Below are positions 1-12,178 of a stretch of 64,000 nt of DNA, one piece after another (the first letter of the stretch is position 1; each line of letters begins with the position of its first letter). The stretch is from Acanthosoma haemorrhoidale. Its lineage: Eukaryota; Arthropoda; Insecta; Hemiptera; Acanthosomatidae. Both the position numbers and the translations under genes were made by a program. The notes under the pieces were generated by a model. That model saw nothing but the letters and a program-made list of their open reading frames with translations, was not told where the DNA came from and did no database searches. The DNA is taken from NCBI GenBank assembly GCA_930367205.1, contig OV884012.1, positions 154,457,405 through 154,521,404 of the forward strand, written 5' to 3'.

Positions 1-1433
1 ATTTAAAAAAAATATTCGTGACTACGTCTTTATAAATTAAGAATAAATAAATAAATAGATAAATTTAAAGATAATTAAAATGTTAGAAGTGGTTTATAAT
101 TAAAACATTATTGGTCCACTAAATATTAAATTTTAGCCAAAAATTTCTAAATATACATGTGGTCCCAAAAGAATGGACGAATACACTTATTTATAACAGG
201 TCAGGAGGCCACTGCCCTTCCAGTCTCCTAAGAGGATGTAATAACACTATTTTCATTGTACCTACCTTCAAGTTTAAGTTAACTACCTAAACAAATGAAT
301 AACCCATGATAATAATTAGCCCCTAAAATAGTTAGCGTGAAGATACATTACCTACATGCAAACGAACATTGTGTCCTATCAGTTATTGAACCAAGTGTAT
401 CATCCCAAAAAAGAAATGCTTAGCATAAAGCGAACAAATCAAATAAAGGCGAATATTTAGAGGACCCGAAAGGGAAAGAAACTTTCCCCAAGGAACGTAT
501 CCAACAGGAAAAGCCACACTACTTAATTCTATACCAGGTACAGAGTCCTAAGGCGGGTCGAATACCTTTTAAAGAACAAACACGCCACTGTCTACAAATC
601 TACAAAAGGCGAGAGTGGTGTGTGCCCCGGGTCTGAGTGGTTCTCTATACGTTACTATCTTATTGAATTTGTTGTTTCTTTTTATGTAAGGTACTTGGGG
701 CAGAGGTTAATTGGATTCACAACAATAAAAAAAATTACCCTCGGGCGCTAGGTCCCGGGGCTCTTCCACCATCTCCCTTCTTAAACTCAGCAACCCCGAA
801 AACTATAGATATGCCAATAGTTTGGGACATGCATTTTAAAAATTTCACTTTTGACCACTTTAATTTGGCAAAAGTTGATATGTGCAAGTATAAAATAATA
901 GTGAGTTATTCTTTTTATAATCCCACATATCCACTTTTGCCAAATTAACGAACACTTTTAAGTATGACATGTCAGCTCAAATCAGAAAACTGAATTTTTC
1001 GGTCATATCAACATCTTCCGTAACACCACTGTATACCTAGATATATGTATAGATATATAGATACATATATAGATAGACGTATAGATATATAGATAGCTGT
1101 ATGCAGCAAAACACCGGATTAGCAGAATTTATCTGCTATCATCAACAGTGATAAAAATACAAGTCTATAACTCATTAATCCATCTGTTTATTTTACAAAT
1201 CAACATCAACAAATTTTAATCACATCTTGATGTCGATGAGATTTAGGTCGATAACATTTTTCTTACAGGGAAGATGTCTTTGTGTGTTACTGTGGAATTT
1301 TGTCAGACGTTCTGTGAATTCTGGATCGTTGGCTATTCTCTGTTAATCGGGGTGATCGGATCGTTGTACATAAGTGAAACTTCACCTTTCTATCTCTATC
1401 ATATCCATAAAAATATACTTACCGTCAAAATAC
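1..1433. other. AT-rich intergenic DNA, no gene seen
   Basis: I see no coding signal here. The only structure is a short imperfect ATAG/TATAGA microsatellite at about 1030-1100. Short open frames starting near 1274 and 1374 are AT-rich, match no family I know, and lie partly over the repeat that starts near 1434. Confidence 0.6.
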
Positions 1434-1790
1434 CTCCATTTAGGAGCTTTTCTAGACATCTACAGTTTAATAATCTTTGTAGAGGAGAGTCTTTTTAAAG
1501 AAAAGAAAGAAAACCTTTATTATGAAGTACAAGCAAAACACTGGTATATACAAATATTAAGAGTTACGTTACTACATACTGGGTAGAAGGACTAGGAACG
1601 AGTGGGGTCTGGGGCTAAAGGATAAGATTCTGGGAAGTAGGGAGTAAGGGAAGTAAGGGCTGCTTATGTAAAAATAACAGGAACCATCAGTGACTTCCAT
1701 GAAGTCACGAGGCAGGTATACAGTTCTGCTCAAACCCCTTCTACTTGTTCTTAACACTATCTTAGCATTATAAAACTTAGGAACAGAAGT
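1434..1790 (-). repeat. Dispersed repeat, copy 1 (partner at 22920-23160)
   Basis: Read on the minus strand, this segment matches 22920-23160 on the plus strand. Shared blocks include the stretch around AGACTCTCCTCTACA and the preceding TTCATAATAAAG, an AATAAA-type poly(A) signal. The pair is diverged. A long terminal repeat or a retroposed 3' end would fit, but neither copy shows clear ends or target duplications. Confidence 0.5.
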
Positions 1791-3139
1791 AGGAGTTAAA
1801 ACTTTTAACTTTAAAAATTCAAACTACCCTAAAATCTTTATTTTTTATTAACTTTTGAATAATGGAAACGCAACATTGGATTACAAAGGAAATGGAATTA
1901 GACTTACAAGGAATAATGTTACAATTAATCACGGGTATAAGTAACAGATTTAAATCATATTTCGGTTCGAATCCTTGATTATAGGAAAGTATTAATTGTT
2001 TTAATGTTTCTTTACTGCAATGTAAGTCACCCCAAAAATCCCAATATATTTATACGTTCACTATCATGCATTAACTAGGTATTACATTATATATGTAATG
2101 GCTATTATGAAGTAGTAATGATACATAATTACAATGCCCTAACAGTAATAAAGTTGAATGAGGCACTAAAACGACTAATCATACTTGAGGCCTCTAGACT
2201 CGTCAAAAGCTATGTCTTACGAAACAGCTTGTTTACTTGTTCCTAACTATTGAAGGGTTTGAACGACAATTAAACTGAAGATACGTCACATTAAAAAAAA
2301 GTATATTTTGCATAAACTATCGAAGTGAGATATAAAAAGATGAGTGAACTCGAGAACGCTTAACCGCCTGGGAAACCTAATCTGCTTACTTTCCGTATAA
2401 TTCCTTTACACATGCGACTCACGTTACCCATGTACGTCTTAAATAGAACTGTACATAATGAACAACATACATTTTCCATAAATATATAAAACATATATTT
2501 AAAATTGATTTACAAATATTTATATAAATGTTTAGGTTATACTAGATGAAACCCTCCTACAGGGCACTCTCCGTCCTGACAGAGTAACCGATGCACCGCC
2601 AAAGTACCATCATGAGATAAAAAGAACAATCCTCTTAGCTCAGAGGGTATTTTAGATTTAAAATTCTTTTTTATCGAGTATGGTTAAGTGAGTATTAATG
2701 ACGATAATGGAAAAATATATTCATAGGTATATCATCGCGAAAAATGTTTTGGAGATAATTGAAATTTCCTGTTTAATGAACGATTTTAATTATTACTTTC
2801 CAGCTAATAAGAAGGTACTCAGAGAAACTAGAGCTTGTGGTGATATATTTAGTGGGTTGGTTATGAAGAAAATTTATGTGATCCATCATCAACATTTTCC
2901 TTACCCTATAAACAATTTACTGGAGATAAAATAAAGCCCTCACTACTACTAATATTTTTTATTTACTTTATTGGATCACATCTGTGGCTAGCGTCACAAC
3001 CCAAGCGACTGATCTGCAAAAATGACAAACAAGGCAGAGGACATCTTTTTTCATTTTTCCTCAGTAGTAGTTTAGTGTTACGGGTGAGTCAGGTGTAGAC
3101 AGTCTTGTACCAGCGAGTTCGGGTACCTGTGCAATTTGT
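1791..3139. other. AT-rich intergenic DNA, no gene seen
   Basis: No coding or repeat structure is evident. A GGTTCGAATCC tRNA B-box-like string at about 1964-1975 has no matching A-box or acceptor stem, so it is not called. The open frame at 2698-2934 is AT-rich and unrecognised. Confidence 0.55.
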
Positions 3140-3690
3140 CATGAAAGTTTCTATATAATCTTCAAATTAAATCAAATGATTTATAGAAAAAATGAAATCA
3201 TAGATCCTCAGGCGAATCTATTAACAAATTATTTTTATATTTCCTGTAGCATCGCTACATTATATACAGGTTTTGTTATTTTATATAATGATACACATTA
3301 TACGTGACTGGACATAACTGACTAATAAAGGTGATGGGGAACTTTTTGATCAAAGTTAAAACTAACTTACATACTAATTCTTTACCTAATTTTCCCCGAC
3401 AGTATGTTGCCATCGATGCGGGAGGGGTGGTGGGGTCATAGTGTTAAACACTGGGTTGGTTAGGTGCTGCAACGAGTCAAAAAACTTGATGTGTCCACCA
3501 AGCAATAAGGGCGCAGGTCAGCGTTCTTTAACCTCTGGAGAGAAGTATGTCGGACCACTTTTCGCATGATCCCATTCTGGAAATGTTGGAGACACTTGGC
3601 TGTATTGTCAGTCAAGTAGGAATTTAGCGGGACATCGTGCAGCAGAAATGGCCGGGATTTTAATTCAGCGGGAAGGGTATGATTTCTTAC
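3140..3690 (-). mobile_element. LINE A (Jockey-like) 3' end, 5' truncated
   Basis: The right half, read on the minus strand, encodes a decayed reverse-transcriptase C-terminus. It aligns with the copies at 13140-13440 and 59600-59690 and contains the shared tract around MRKV and the HRW-type ending just before the stop. The left half is the 3' UTR, with the recurrent hairpin (here degenerate, about 3327-3347) and the TGTAGC-loop-GCTACA motif near 3247-3257. Jockey-clade elements insert by target-primed reverse transcription and are usually 5' truncated, as here. Several stops and indels make it non-functional. Confidence 0.75.
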
Positions 3691-4047
3691 GTAAAATTGT
3701 GCAGTATAAATAGTAATAATAAACCATTATCATTTATGATCGACTAAACAAATATATAAACCAATTCAGAAACGTTTGATGTTTTGAACAATTTAAAAAA
3801 ATCACGAGTTTCCTGTGACTGAATCGTGATATCTTTATTAATCGAATAGGAAATAAGAAAGATGGATGTCTCAACGAAAGGGGGGTTATTAATGTAGCGG
3901 CTAAGACTGGAGAAGAGGCTGTTGAAGGCGCTTCGAACAAAGGGATGGGAGGACGAGAACAGACAAGGAGACTGATGTTGCAGCAAGAGATTAATAGACT
4001 AGCAGGCCCTGTGGAAAAAGTGTTATTGTTTAAGAAGGCAAAAACCA

Positions 4048-4084
4048 AGAGAGAGAGAGAGCGAGAGAGTGAGATAGAGAGAGT

Positions 4085-4141
<57 letters not shown>
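4048..4141 (+). repeat. (GA)n microsatellite
   Basis: Nearly pure GA dinucleotide tract with a few interruptions (GCGA, GTGA, GATA). The RE/SL repeat proteins that open in both strands across it are artefacts of the dinucleotide. Confidence 0.97.
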
Positions 4142-4146
<5 letters not shown>

Positions 4147-4742
4147 ATGGGCCTTTAACGGAAACAAACGACCCCACCCTGACCCACAGCCCTGCTCTGG
4201 CAGATAAAACTGTTTGCCTCATCACAATGTTGTCTCATGTCGGTGTTAGTCTGTAAGGGCCTCCGACGCCTCTCCGCTCTTCAACTTTACGATCTTGTAG
4301 GGAACATCATAGCATAAAAATATCCAGAAACAGGACAAGTCGATAAAACTGGAGCAGGACGATTAAACTTTGAAGTTTAAAGCTGTTCTAGAAACAGAGG
4401 AAACAAAAAGTAATGAAACCCGGATAACCTGAATGTATTCCGAACTTGTTATTATAACTTCTTGCTCATCTGAAAGTTATAATAATTAAATTTTATGCAT
4501 GTGCTGGGTTATAATTTCATTCAACATTAGCCCCATTAGTATAAACTGCTCATTAAAACTAAAAAATAACGTGAGAGAGCCCCTAAATACTCTCATCCTC
4601 AAACCACCAATTACCAGAACCGGCTAAATGCAATCATAAGATGCCAATGCGAGTTGCGTTAACATATTTCATGAATATCTCAAACCTATTAGTCAACCTA
4701 GCCTATACAATCCGACCAATATTGATTAATAATTAACATCCA
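4142..4742. other. No gene seen
   Basis: Moderately AT-rich unique-looking sequence between a microsatellite and a LINE fragment. I see no coding, RNA or repeat signal in it. Confidence 0.5.
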
Positions 4743-5217
4743 ATCCTTTCAATCAAAAGTCCTGCGAACAATAGTAAATGCCCCTTATTACGTCAGCAAC
4801 AAAACCCTTCATAACGATCATAATTTACACTCTTGAACTCATCCCTTTTAAGTTCATGAAATTCCATAGTAACCTATCCAACCACCCTAATCCCACAGTC
4901 ATTGTACTTCACGACTCATCCCTATAATATCCTCCTCGGGGGCTAAAACGGCAGTGGCCTCGTGACCTGCTGTAAATACGTGAAAGTGGGAGTCCTGGCA
5001 ATGGCTAGTTTCTCCAATCATGCCCTGAGCATCTGTGGCTCTCAAGCTGTTGGTCAGCCTATGCTGGCTCTTGTCCAGTGACGCGGCTGACGGAACATTG
5101 GGGACTTCCCAAGACTCCTCTTTCGTACGCGAGGGAGGTGACAACCACGTGGAATAAGATCATTTATCGCAGTTACTTATTGCCCGATGAGGCAGATAAT
5201 AATTTTATCATAATAAA
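4743..5217 (+). mobile_element. LINE B (Jockey-like) 3' end, 5' truncated
   Basis: The copy starts inside the reverse-transcriptase C-terminal region: the codons from about 4746 read QSKVLRTIVNAPYYVS, matching the longer copy at 38420-39480. It then runs through a roughly 350-bp GC-richer 3' region. It ends with the family's signature, a GGCAGAT block followed by CATAATAAA at about 5205-5217. Indels break the frame. At least nine other copies lie in this window. Confidence 0.8.
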
Positions 5218-6380
5218 ATTGTCGTTAATAAAAAAATAACAATTTATGTATATACCAACATTAATGTATGTTTAAGGACACGCAGTCCTCTCCGGATTTG
5301 ATATTTAACAAATGTAAAATACTATTAACAAAATTGTATCATCTGCTCATAGCCTCCCTTTTTTTAACATTTTCCTAATAAGACCTAGAAAATTTATTTG
5401 TTCGGTTCCTTTTAAAATATTTTTAATGTTCGTTAACGTTTGGCATTTCAACACAATAAAAATTAGTTTTTAACTAATCTCAAACGCAGGAATAAATACT
5501 ATGTTTCATCCTTTATCTACTTGCATTGAAACAATTGCCCTCAATGAACAAATCATTTAAGGGGGTTAATCATTGTGGGCGTGTTATATAAACGAGTTGA
5601 AGGTTTTGTACGACAGTGGAGGACTGGAAGATTGTAGCTATTCCTGTAGTGGAAAGAAAACCAGAACGACAAGGTTGCTCTGTTTGAAGAAGTGAAGATG
5701 GATGAGACTGCGTCGAAAACTTCAAATAGAATAAAGGGGGGAGAAACTTGTTAGCAAGATTACAAATCGGGCAAGCAGCCTGCAGTCATGGATACCTGAT
5801 GGCGAACATGGTACCACCACTTTACGACACATGTAACAGAGGGCATCAAATACATGATTATAAAGTGTCATCTGTATACACTGCCATGTAAATATTAAGA
5901 GATAACAATGGTCCAGGTGAGAGTTGGCTGGGTGCAGATGTGCCATTTACAAACGGTCATAAAAAAGAACTGGATCGACAGGCAATAAACATCTGGGTGC
6001 TCCATCTTCAAGGTAATTGGATCACGTCCCAGTTTGGTTCTAACTAGGTGTCAACTAATATTTTTTAGCACAAAGAAATCATTGTTGAACAACTCCACGC
6101 AGGAGTAAGACATGGAGTTATGTATGCAGCACTTCTTGTTTGGACCAGCTTGCGGAGGCCGTCCACTCCTAAGGCGCACTGTCTTCAGGCACCCACGGCA
6201 AATTAAGACATCCTTGTAGTATATGTAAGCATAAGACTTAATAGTTAGTGTTGGGTTCGGGTTTATACCTTAGTATCCCCGAAGTGGGGAGGAGACGCCC
6301 GCTGCGGGCTAGGGTCATTACAACCTCCTAGCCGCCGTCCGGCGAGCGCCCAGAAAGAGATAGAGCGGGTGGACCTATGT
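5218..6380. other. No gene seen; one TATA-like site
   Basis: The region is mostly AT-rich. A TATATAAACGAG string at about 5586 follows a GGGCGTG box and could be a core promoter of an old mobile element, but no open frame follows it. From about 6240 to 6380 the sequence is GC-richer, lies next to family D copy 1, and may be its outer part. Confidence 0.4.
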
Positions 6381-7058
6381 TCTTTCACCCTGGCTGCCGA
6401 CCTAGTCGGCGGGCTGCCTAGTTCGCTTTGATCTGACTCCATAAGATCTTTTAGAAGGCGTGTGTGCCCCGACAAAGCACTATGTTCAGGAGAAGAGGTA
6501 CAGGGTAGGTTTATAGGTAGTTTATGTGGTCTTGGAATGACCACGAATTCACACTAGGTATCTAAGGGTAGGCGAAAACCGTCCGGATCCCAAAGGTGAG
6601 TGTGAACCGGAGAGAGGCAGACTGGATTGCAATGGGAGACACTGCTGGTAAAATTTGCAGGGCCACGGCAACCGTCGTCCGCGAGGGAGAGGTCTCTCCC
6701 AAGGAGGTGCTAGTTTTAGCAAGACGAAGGCAGAGATTCCCACTAGGAAGGGGTGGGGTCTGACAACGCCGGACTAAAACATAGCGAGGTTAGGAGAGAT
6801 ATGCAGAGGTAGTTGAATGAGAAGTTCATGGTTTTGAGTAGAGCAGCAAGCGCCAGTGCAGAGAGAGAGGAGAAAGTAGTGTTCCAAGTGAAGGTCCGAT
6901 TCGTTATCTTAATTTGGTCTGAGGCCGAGGCTTATATGGCCGGCTCGCCCTGGAGGGGATGGCCCCCACTCTACTGACTCCTACTACTCTCACTGACGTC
7001 ATAATCTTTATTAACATAATCAAAAATAGATACATATTTTCTGATATTCATTTGATGA
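6381..7058 (-). repeat. Family D promoter-bearing repeat, copy 1
   Basis: Read on the minus strand, this begins with an AT-rich lead matching 42915 onward, then a TGACGTCA (CRE-type) site at about 6991-7000. A CATATAAGCC TATA-like box at about 6931-6940 follows, and then about 450 bp of GC-richer sequence. The last part is shared with 43295-43704 and 61312-61676. A short frame in it (6263-6544) contains PRPHKLPINLPC and EHSALSGHT, also readable in the copy at 43401-43667. A solo LTR or the 5' region of a retroelement would fit. I do not recognise the family. Confidence 0.6.
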
Positions 7059-7259
7059 TATAGATACAAGGTCTGATACGAGAAGAGGGTGACTTATAAT
7101 TATTTGTGATTAAGAGGCGGCCACAACAGTTAGTATAACCATTCATTATTTCATTTGACCATTTCAAATAAAAAACATATCATAGTGTATATTCTATTTT
7201 ATAATAAAGAGTTTCCTTTATTTGATCACTACGTCAATTTACTAAGATAAATAAATAGA

Positions 7260-7480
7260 AGCAATTGGGGCAATATCAAATTTATTAAACATTATTGAGC
7301 AATCAGATTTTAATACCATTTTACGCTAATGCAATACGCTAAGATTGTATCGATAAGAGGAATCAAATCTATTAGTAGTTAAAGCGCGGGTTCGAAGGTA
7401 AGTTACCTAGTTATAAAAAGGATATATGTATCCTATAAAAATTGGATCAATTGTGAAATTGTATGTAATAAAAACCGAAT
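7260..7480 (+). repeat. Family F dispersed AT-rich repeat, copy 1
   Basis: The core around CTAATGCAATACGCTAAG, followed by a TTGAT/ATCAAAT pair, recurs at 16186-16480, at 25480-25840, and inverted at 24030-24330. A TATAAAAAGGA-like string follows in this copy and in the 16 kb copy. No protein or termini are visible, so the class is unknown. Confidence 0.45.
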
Positions 7481-7483
7481 TCG

Positions 7484-8236
7484 TGCAATTTAGCTACTAA
7501 TGTGCAATTTAGCTACAAATGTGCCATTTAGCTACAATTGTGCACTTTAGCTACAATTGTGAAATTGTATGTAATAAAAACTGAATTCAAGCAATTTAGC
7601 TACAAATGTGCAATTCAGCTACAAATGTGCAATTTAGCTACAATTGTGCAATTTAGCTACAATCGTGAAATTGTATGTAATAAAAACAGAATTCATACAA
7701 TTTAGCTACAAATGTGCAATTTAGCTACAATTGTGAAATTGTATGTAATAAAAAAACAGAACTCGTGCAATTTTGCTACAAATGTGCAATTTAGCTACAA
7801 TTGTGAAATTGTATGTAATAAAAACCGAACTCATGCAATTTAGCTACAAATGTGCAATTTAGCTACAATTGTGAAATTGTATGTAATAAAAACTGAATTC
7901 ATGCAATTTAGCTACAAAAGTGCAATTTAGCTACAAATGTGCAATTTAGCTACAATTGTGAAATTGTATGTAATAAAAACTGAATTCATGCAATTTAGCT
8001 ACAAAAGTGCAATTTAGCTACAATTGTGAAATTGTATGTAATAAAAACCGAACTCATGCAATTTAGCTACAATTTTGAAATTGTATGTAATAAAAACAGA
8101 ATTCATGCAATTTAGCTACAAATGTGCAATTTAGCTACAATTGTGAAATTTAGCTACAAATGTGCAATTTAGCTACAAATGTGCAATTTAGCTACAATTG
8201 TGAAATTGTATGTAATAAAAACCGAATTCATGCAAT
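7484..8236 (+). repeat. 18-19 bp minisatellite with higher-order structure
   Basis: The basic unit is TGCAATTTAGCTACAAATG, with variants ending in ATTG. Every two to four units, a longer module is inserted that starts GTGAAATTGTATGTAATAAA and carries a GAATTC or GAACTC site. It occurs about ten times, at roughly 7453, 7559, 7665, 7733, 7803, 7871, 7958, 8026, 8075 and 8199. The spacing is therefore irregular multiples of the short unit. No frame stays open through it. Confidence 0.95.
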
Positions 8237-9231
8237 TTTGTGCAAAATATAACGGGTAAATGGTTTTGATGACGCTAAACGAAATCGAACAAAATGTGCA
8301 ATAACGCATAAATCCAGTTTCCGCTTATAACAGACACGCAAGAGACCTCGTTGTAATCATTGTGCCTGTTGTGAAGAACACTAAGATCTTGGGCTCGGCA
8401 CTAATGCTAAGTAAAAAATGACAACTATAATACCAACGACAGGCAGCGAGCATTAATCCATTAGAGGGTTGTTACCCGTGGATAGCCCCCCAGAGAAGCG
8501 GGACCCTAATACTGACTACGCGAGTACACAGGAGCGGGCTAACAGTCCGTGGCTAAAGGGCTCACTCCGTGTCGGATCTGCCCCTCGGCTTCCCATGACC
8601 GTGGCGCACATGTTCGCCCCGAACTATCTCACATAAGTTCTGCCCACTCCATCCGATTTAGCACAAATCTCATCTCCCCTGCGCGTGTACTCCAGTTGGT
8701 CTCAGCCATCAAATCGTAAACTGGAAACATATTTCCCGTGACTGTTTGCTATAAAGATATGTGCAAATGTCTCATTGAAGGGATGGTCTGGATATCAACA
8801 CCCTCAATCTCCATTCTTCTAGAGCAAAGAGTCTTTCTTATAAGTTCGTAAGTATTTAAGAAGACAAGACCCACCCGGGTCATTGTTATTGTCGATTCAC
8901 TTTCGATTGCCTTTATTGTGCTCATAATTAATACAATTTTAGTTGGTCAAAAAGGAGTTATCTTCGAACTACGGCCACTACTGGTTTCTTGATACTTAAA
9001 TGTTACTTAGACAACCGATCCTGTGCAGTAAGCGAAAATGTATTGACCTGTTCGTTAAGGCATGCCGAATAAACAAAAGCTCCACGAAGGTTCAATACTT
9101 GCTATATTACTTTACATCTGACATACAAACATCTCTTGACTTCAACTTAACGCAAACGACACAGCAACACTCTTAACAACTATACTACTGCTTAACTTAT
9201 ACTATACGATCTGGAAAATCTATTACATATA
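8237..9231. other. No gene seen; GC-richer block
   Basis: A block at about 8440-8720 is much richer in G+C and CpG than its surroundings. It does not show a consistent open frame, splice site pair or homology to other repeats in the window. It may be the body of an old mobile element or a regulatory segment. Confidence 0.4.
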
Positions 9232-9970
9232 TATCTATTAAACTCTCTCGAGATGTTAAAGAACGCCGACCTGCGCCAGTTGCTTGGTGTGCCGTCGATG
9301 GGTGAGTTCATCCGCCGGAGACACATTTTTTGACTCGTTGCAGCACCTGACAAACCCAGTATATAACACTATGACCCCACCACCATTCCCACATCGATGG
9401 CAACAGACTGACAGGGAAAAATTAGGCTAAGAATTATTATGTAAGTTAGTTTTAAGTTTGATCAAAAAGGTGAGCACCGTCACCTTTATTAGAGTCAGTT
9501 CAGTCCAGTCACGTATAATGTGTATCATTATACTTGTTATAATTTTTATAAAATAACACAACCTGTATATAATGTAGCGATGCTTCAGGAAATACAAAAA
9601 TAATTTGTAAATAGATTCGCCTGTGGATCTATAATTTATATAATTAATTATATTATATTATATTATATTATATTAATTATATAATTATCTGTAAATTTAA
9701 AGGGGCTAGGGAGAAGGAAAAAAAATGATAGTCCGTTTATAGATTTACTGTAGTATTGATATTCCGTTTAAGTCTATAATAAATAAGGTGAGCCCCATCA
9801 CTTTTAATAAAGTCAGTCCATTAATGTATAATGTAACTCATTATACTTTTACAAAGCAGATCTACTATTAGTAGAAAACAGAATTCGTATAAAATGTAGA
9901 AAAGCTACAGGAAATATTAGTAATAATGTATGTATGCATTTATAAGTTTAAATTATTGTTAGATTGTAGA
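9232..9970 (+). mobile_element. LINE A 3' end with two 3' UTR modules
   Basis: The plus strand reads a decayed reverse-transcriptase C-terminus from 9250 (LKNADLRQLLG and FIRRRHI are visible). The 3' UTR follows, with hairpin AAAGGTGA/TCACCTTT at 9466-9487. After an AT-rich palindromic stretch (9635-9695), a second, shorter 3' UTR module follows with its own hairpin at 9785-9804 and a degenerate TGTAG/CTACA motif at about 9895-9910. The first module also has a TGTAGC motif near 9575. The frame is broken. Confidence 0.75.
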
Positions 9971-10926
9971 TGGTAACAAATTTGGTTGATTGTGTTTGTT
10001 CCTTTTGGAGTTCAACGTATGGGGTCGTCACGACCTCTATTTCTCTCTTAGACATCAGAGTTGGAACACGAAAATGGGTCATATTAATCTGTTGAGGTAT
10101 AACTGTATATAGAGTGGGATTTCGTTTTCACTAATTCTATAATGAGGTACCTTTTATTAATTAAAAGGCTGGGGTGAGGGTCGATGTTAAGTATAAAATA
10201 TAATTGTACTCTTTAAAATAAGTGAAAAACTCCCGACATCAGCATCTGGTGTCGATTTCCACTTTATAATATGCAAAGTTTTTTTTTTTATTGTTGGGGC
10301 TCTGTATATTTATATTTCAATTAACTGCACGGGGGTAGAGGGAATAAAACGATCGCAATAAAAAGGGACGACTGAACGATAGCTATCTATATTTAAAGGG
10401 CGAGGTGGCGCCATAAGATGTGGGCTATAATCCCTTAGGGAAAAAAATCATGAGTCAGTGAGGAAGGGCCTTATTGACTAAACAGAAGTACAGAGCCCGG
10501 AGAGGATTTGGGCGGCTGAGCTCCCGCTATCTGCCCACCGCCAGCGGATCGTAAAAATAAATCAGAGGTTGTGCTATCGGAACAGTTAGGCAGTCCTGCT
10601 TCTAGGGCTCAAGTACAGCCTCGCCCATTGAGGCTAATTTGTCATCGCCGGATAGGGCGTGTGCCCGGAGCGTGTCTGTATAGTTAGTGGCCAATATGTC
10701 CACCCAGTCCACTTTTTATAATCACACTTCACAGATTCGTGATCAGAAAAATTATCTAACATTTATTGAAATGCAGTATCTCTAGAAAAAAATGCATTAT
10801 AATAATGATAATAAGTTTAGCAGTAACTTATTTAACTAATAATAATAACTACTTAGTAGTACTAAGTTTTGCAACCAGTAACGTACATAACAAATAAAAC
10901 CTTTCCACTAAAGCGAAAATAAGACA
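9971..10926. other. No gene seen
   Basis: AT-rich with a GC-richer patch at 10490-10700. I see no recognisable gene, RNA or repeat copy. Confidence 0.5.
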
Positions 10927-11480
10927 CTACAACACAGTCGTTAAACCGGTAATATTATATGGGACGGAAACCTCATGCCTCCCAGGTCTAGAGAAACTAC
11001 TGAGAATAGAACGAAGAATCCTAAGAAGGATCTACGGCCCAAAAAAGACACAAGAAGGATACAGGCTAAGATCCAACCAGGAAATCTACAAAGACACAAA
11101 AGACATAGAAACGGACATAAGGATCAAGCGAATGAAATTCCACGGACATATGGTAAGAATGGCCCCGATAGACTAAACAAGGAAATATTCCAGAAAATCT
11201 GAGGATACAAAAGCTCAAGGGGCTCCACCAAGCAGATGAAGGAAGAAACTGAAAGACTAGGAATAACAGACCAGGATTGTCAGGACGGAGAAAGATATAG
11301 GAAAAGACTGAGGGAAATCAAGGTTCTTGTGGGAAAGAAAAAATCGAAAAAGGGAGTCGCGTGGACAGAAGAAAGAAAACAAAAGCACGTCGAGGTAATG
11401 AGGGAAAATGGGAGGAAAGGAAAAAGAAAAACAAGAAAAAACCGAAAAAAATATTCACGTGCTCTTAAAAAAAAAAAAAA
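10927..11480 (+). pseudogene. RTE-like LINE ORF2 C-terminus and 3' end
   Basis: The plus strand reads a typical non-LTR reverse-transcriptase C-terminal region. The visible blocks are VKPVILYGTET (from about 10941), IERRILRRIYGPKKTQEG, KRMKFHGHMVRM, and then, after a stop near 11200, the lysine-rich tail (ITDQDCQDGERYRKRLREIK, then GVAWTEERKQKH). The element ends in a poly(A) run at about 11467-11481. The order and the 'MKFHGHMVRM' block are what RTE-type endonuclease/reverse-transcriptase elements show; clade assignment is by recollection. It is 5' truncated and broken. A second fragment lies at 54265-54497. Confidence 0.75.
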
Positions 11481-11727
11481 AATGATAATAAGACTGCTAT
11501 ATAACATTTTTAGGGTCTTGGTGTCTGAATGCAGACATGAGCAAATTTTTATCTGTGGTCTGTTAAATAAACCTTCTGCATCTTCCTGATTCTTTTATTG
11601 ACATCTAAATCATATGAACAGTCAACGTTTTACATATTCAGCCATCTCCAAGGGCTATAAATATTTAATTATCTGTGTTTGAAAATATAATGTAATACAC
11701 AATAAATATTTTAATTACATACAGTGA

Positions 11728-12178
11728 ACTCATCCCTTCCAAGTTCATGAAATTCTGTAACTTATCCAACCACCCTAATCTCGTAGGTCATAGCACGGCA
11801 CCTCTCATCTCTATAATCCTCCTCGGAGACTGAAACGGCAGTGGCCTCGTGACCTGCTATAAACGCGTGACAGTGGGAGTCCTAGCAATGGCCAGTTTCT
11901 CCAATCATGTCCTGAGCGTCTGTGGCTCTTGGTCAGCCTCCGCTAGCTAATATCCAGTGACGCGGATGACGGAGTAACCTGGGGGACCACTTCCTCTTTC
12001 ACACGCGAGGGAGGTGACAACCATGTGGATTTGGGAGGCCTCTGGGCTGTTTTTAAATACTGTATGAATGAGCGAGTAAATGAAAATTGTTAATATGGTA
12101 TGAATGAGAATATTTATAACGATTGCTTTTTGCCTAATAAGGCAGATTGTAATTTTAACACAATAAAGAAGTTTCAAT
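11728..12178 (+). mobile_element. LINE B 3' end, 5' truncated
   Basis: This starts at the family's TTCATGAAATT block and has the GC-richer 3' region (GACCTGCTATAAACGCGTGACAG-like). It ends at GGCAGATTGTAATTTTAAC and CAATAAAG at about 12170. It begins further 3' than the copy at 4743. Confidence 0.8.

Noticed and set aside
9550..9700. Hammerhead ribozyme or Penelope-type origin for the structured LINE A 3' UTR
   Set aside because: I found no CTGATGA and GAAA core in the right order, and a reverse-transcriptase coding end of Jockey type directly precedes the 3' UTR.
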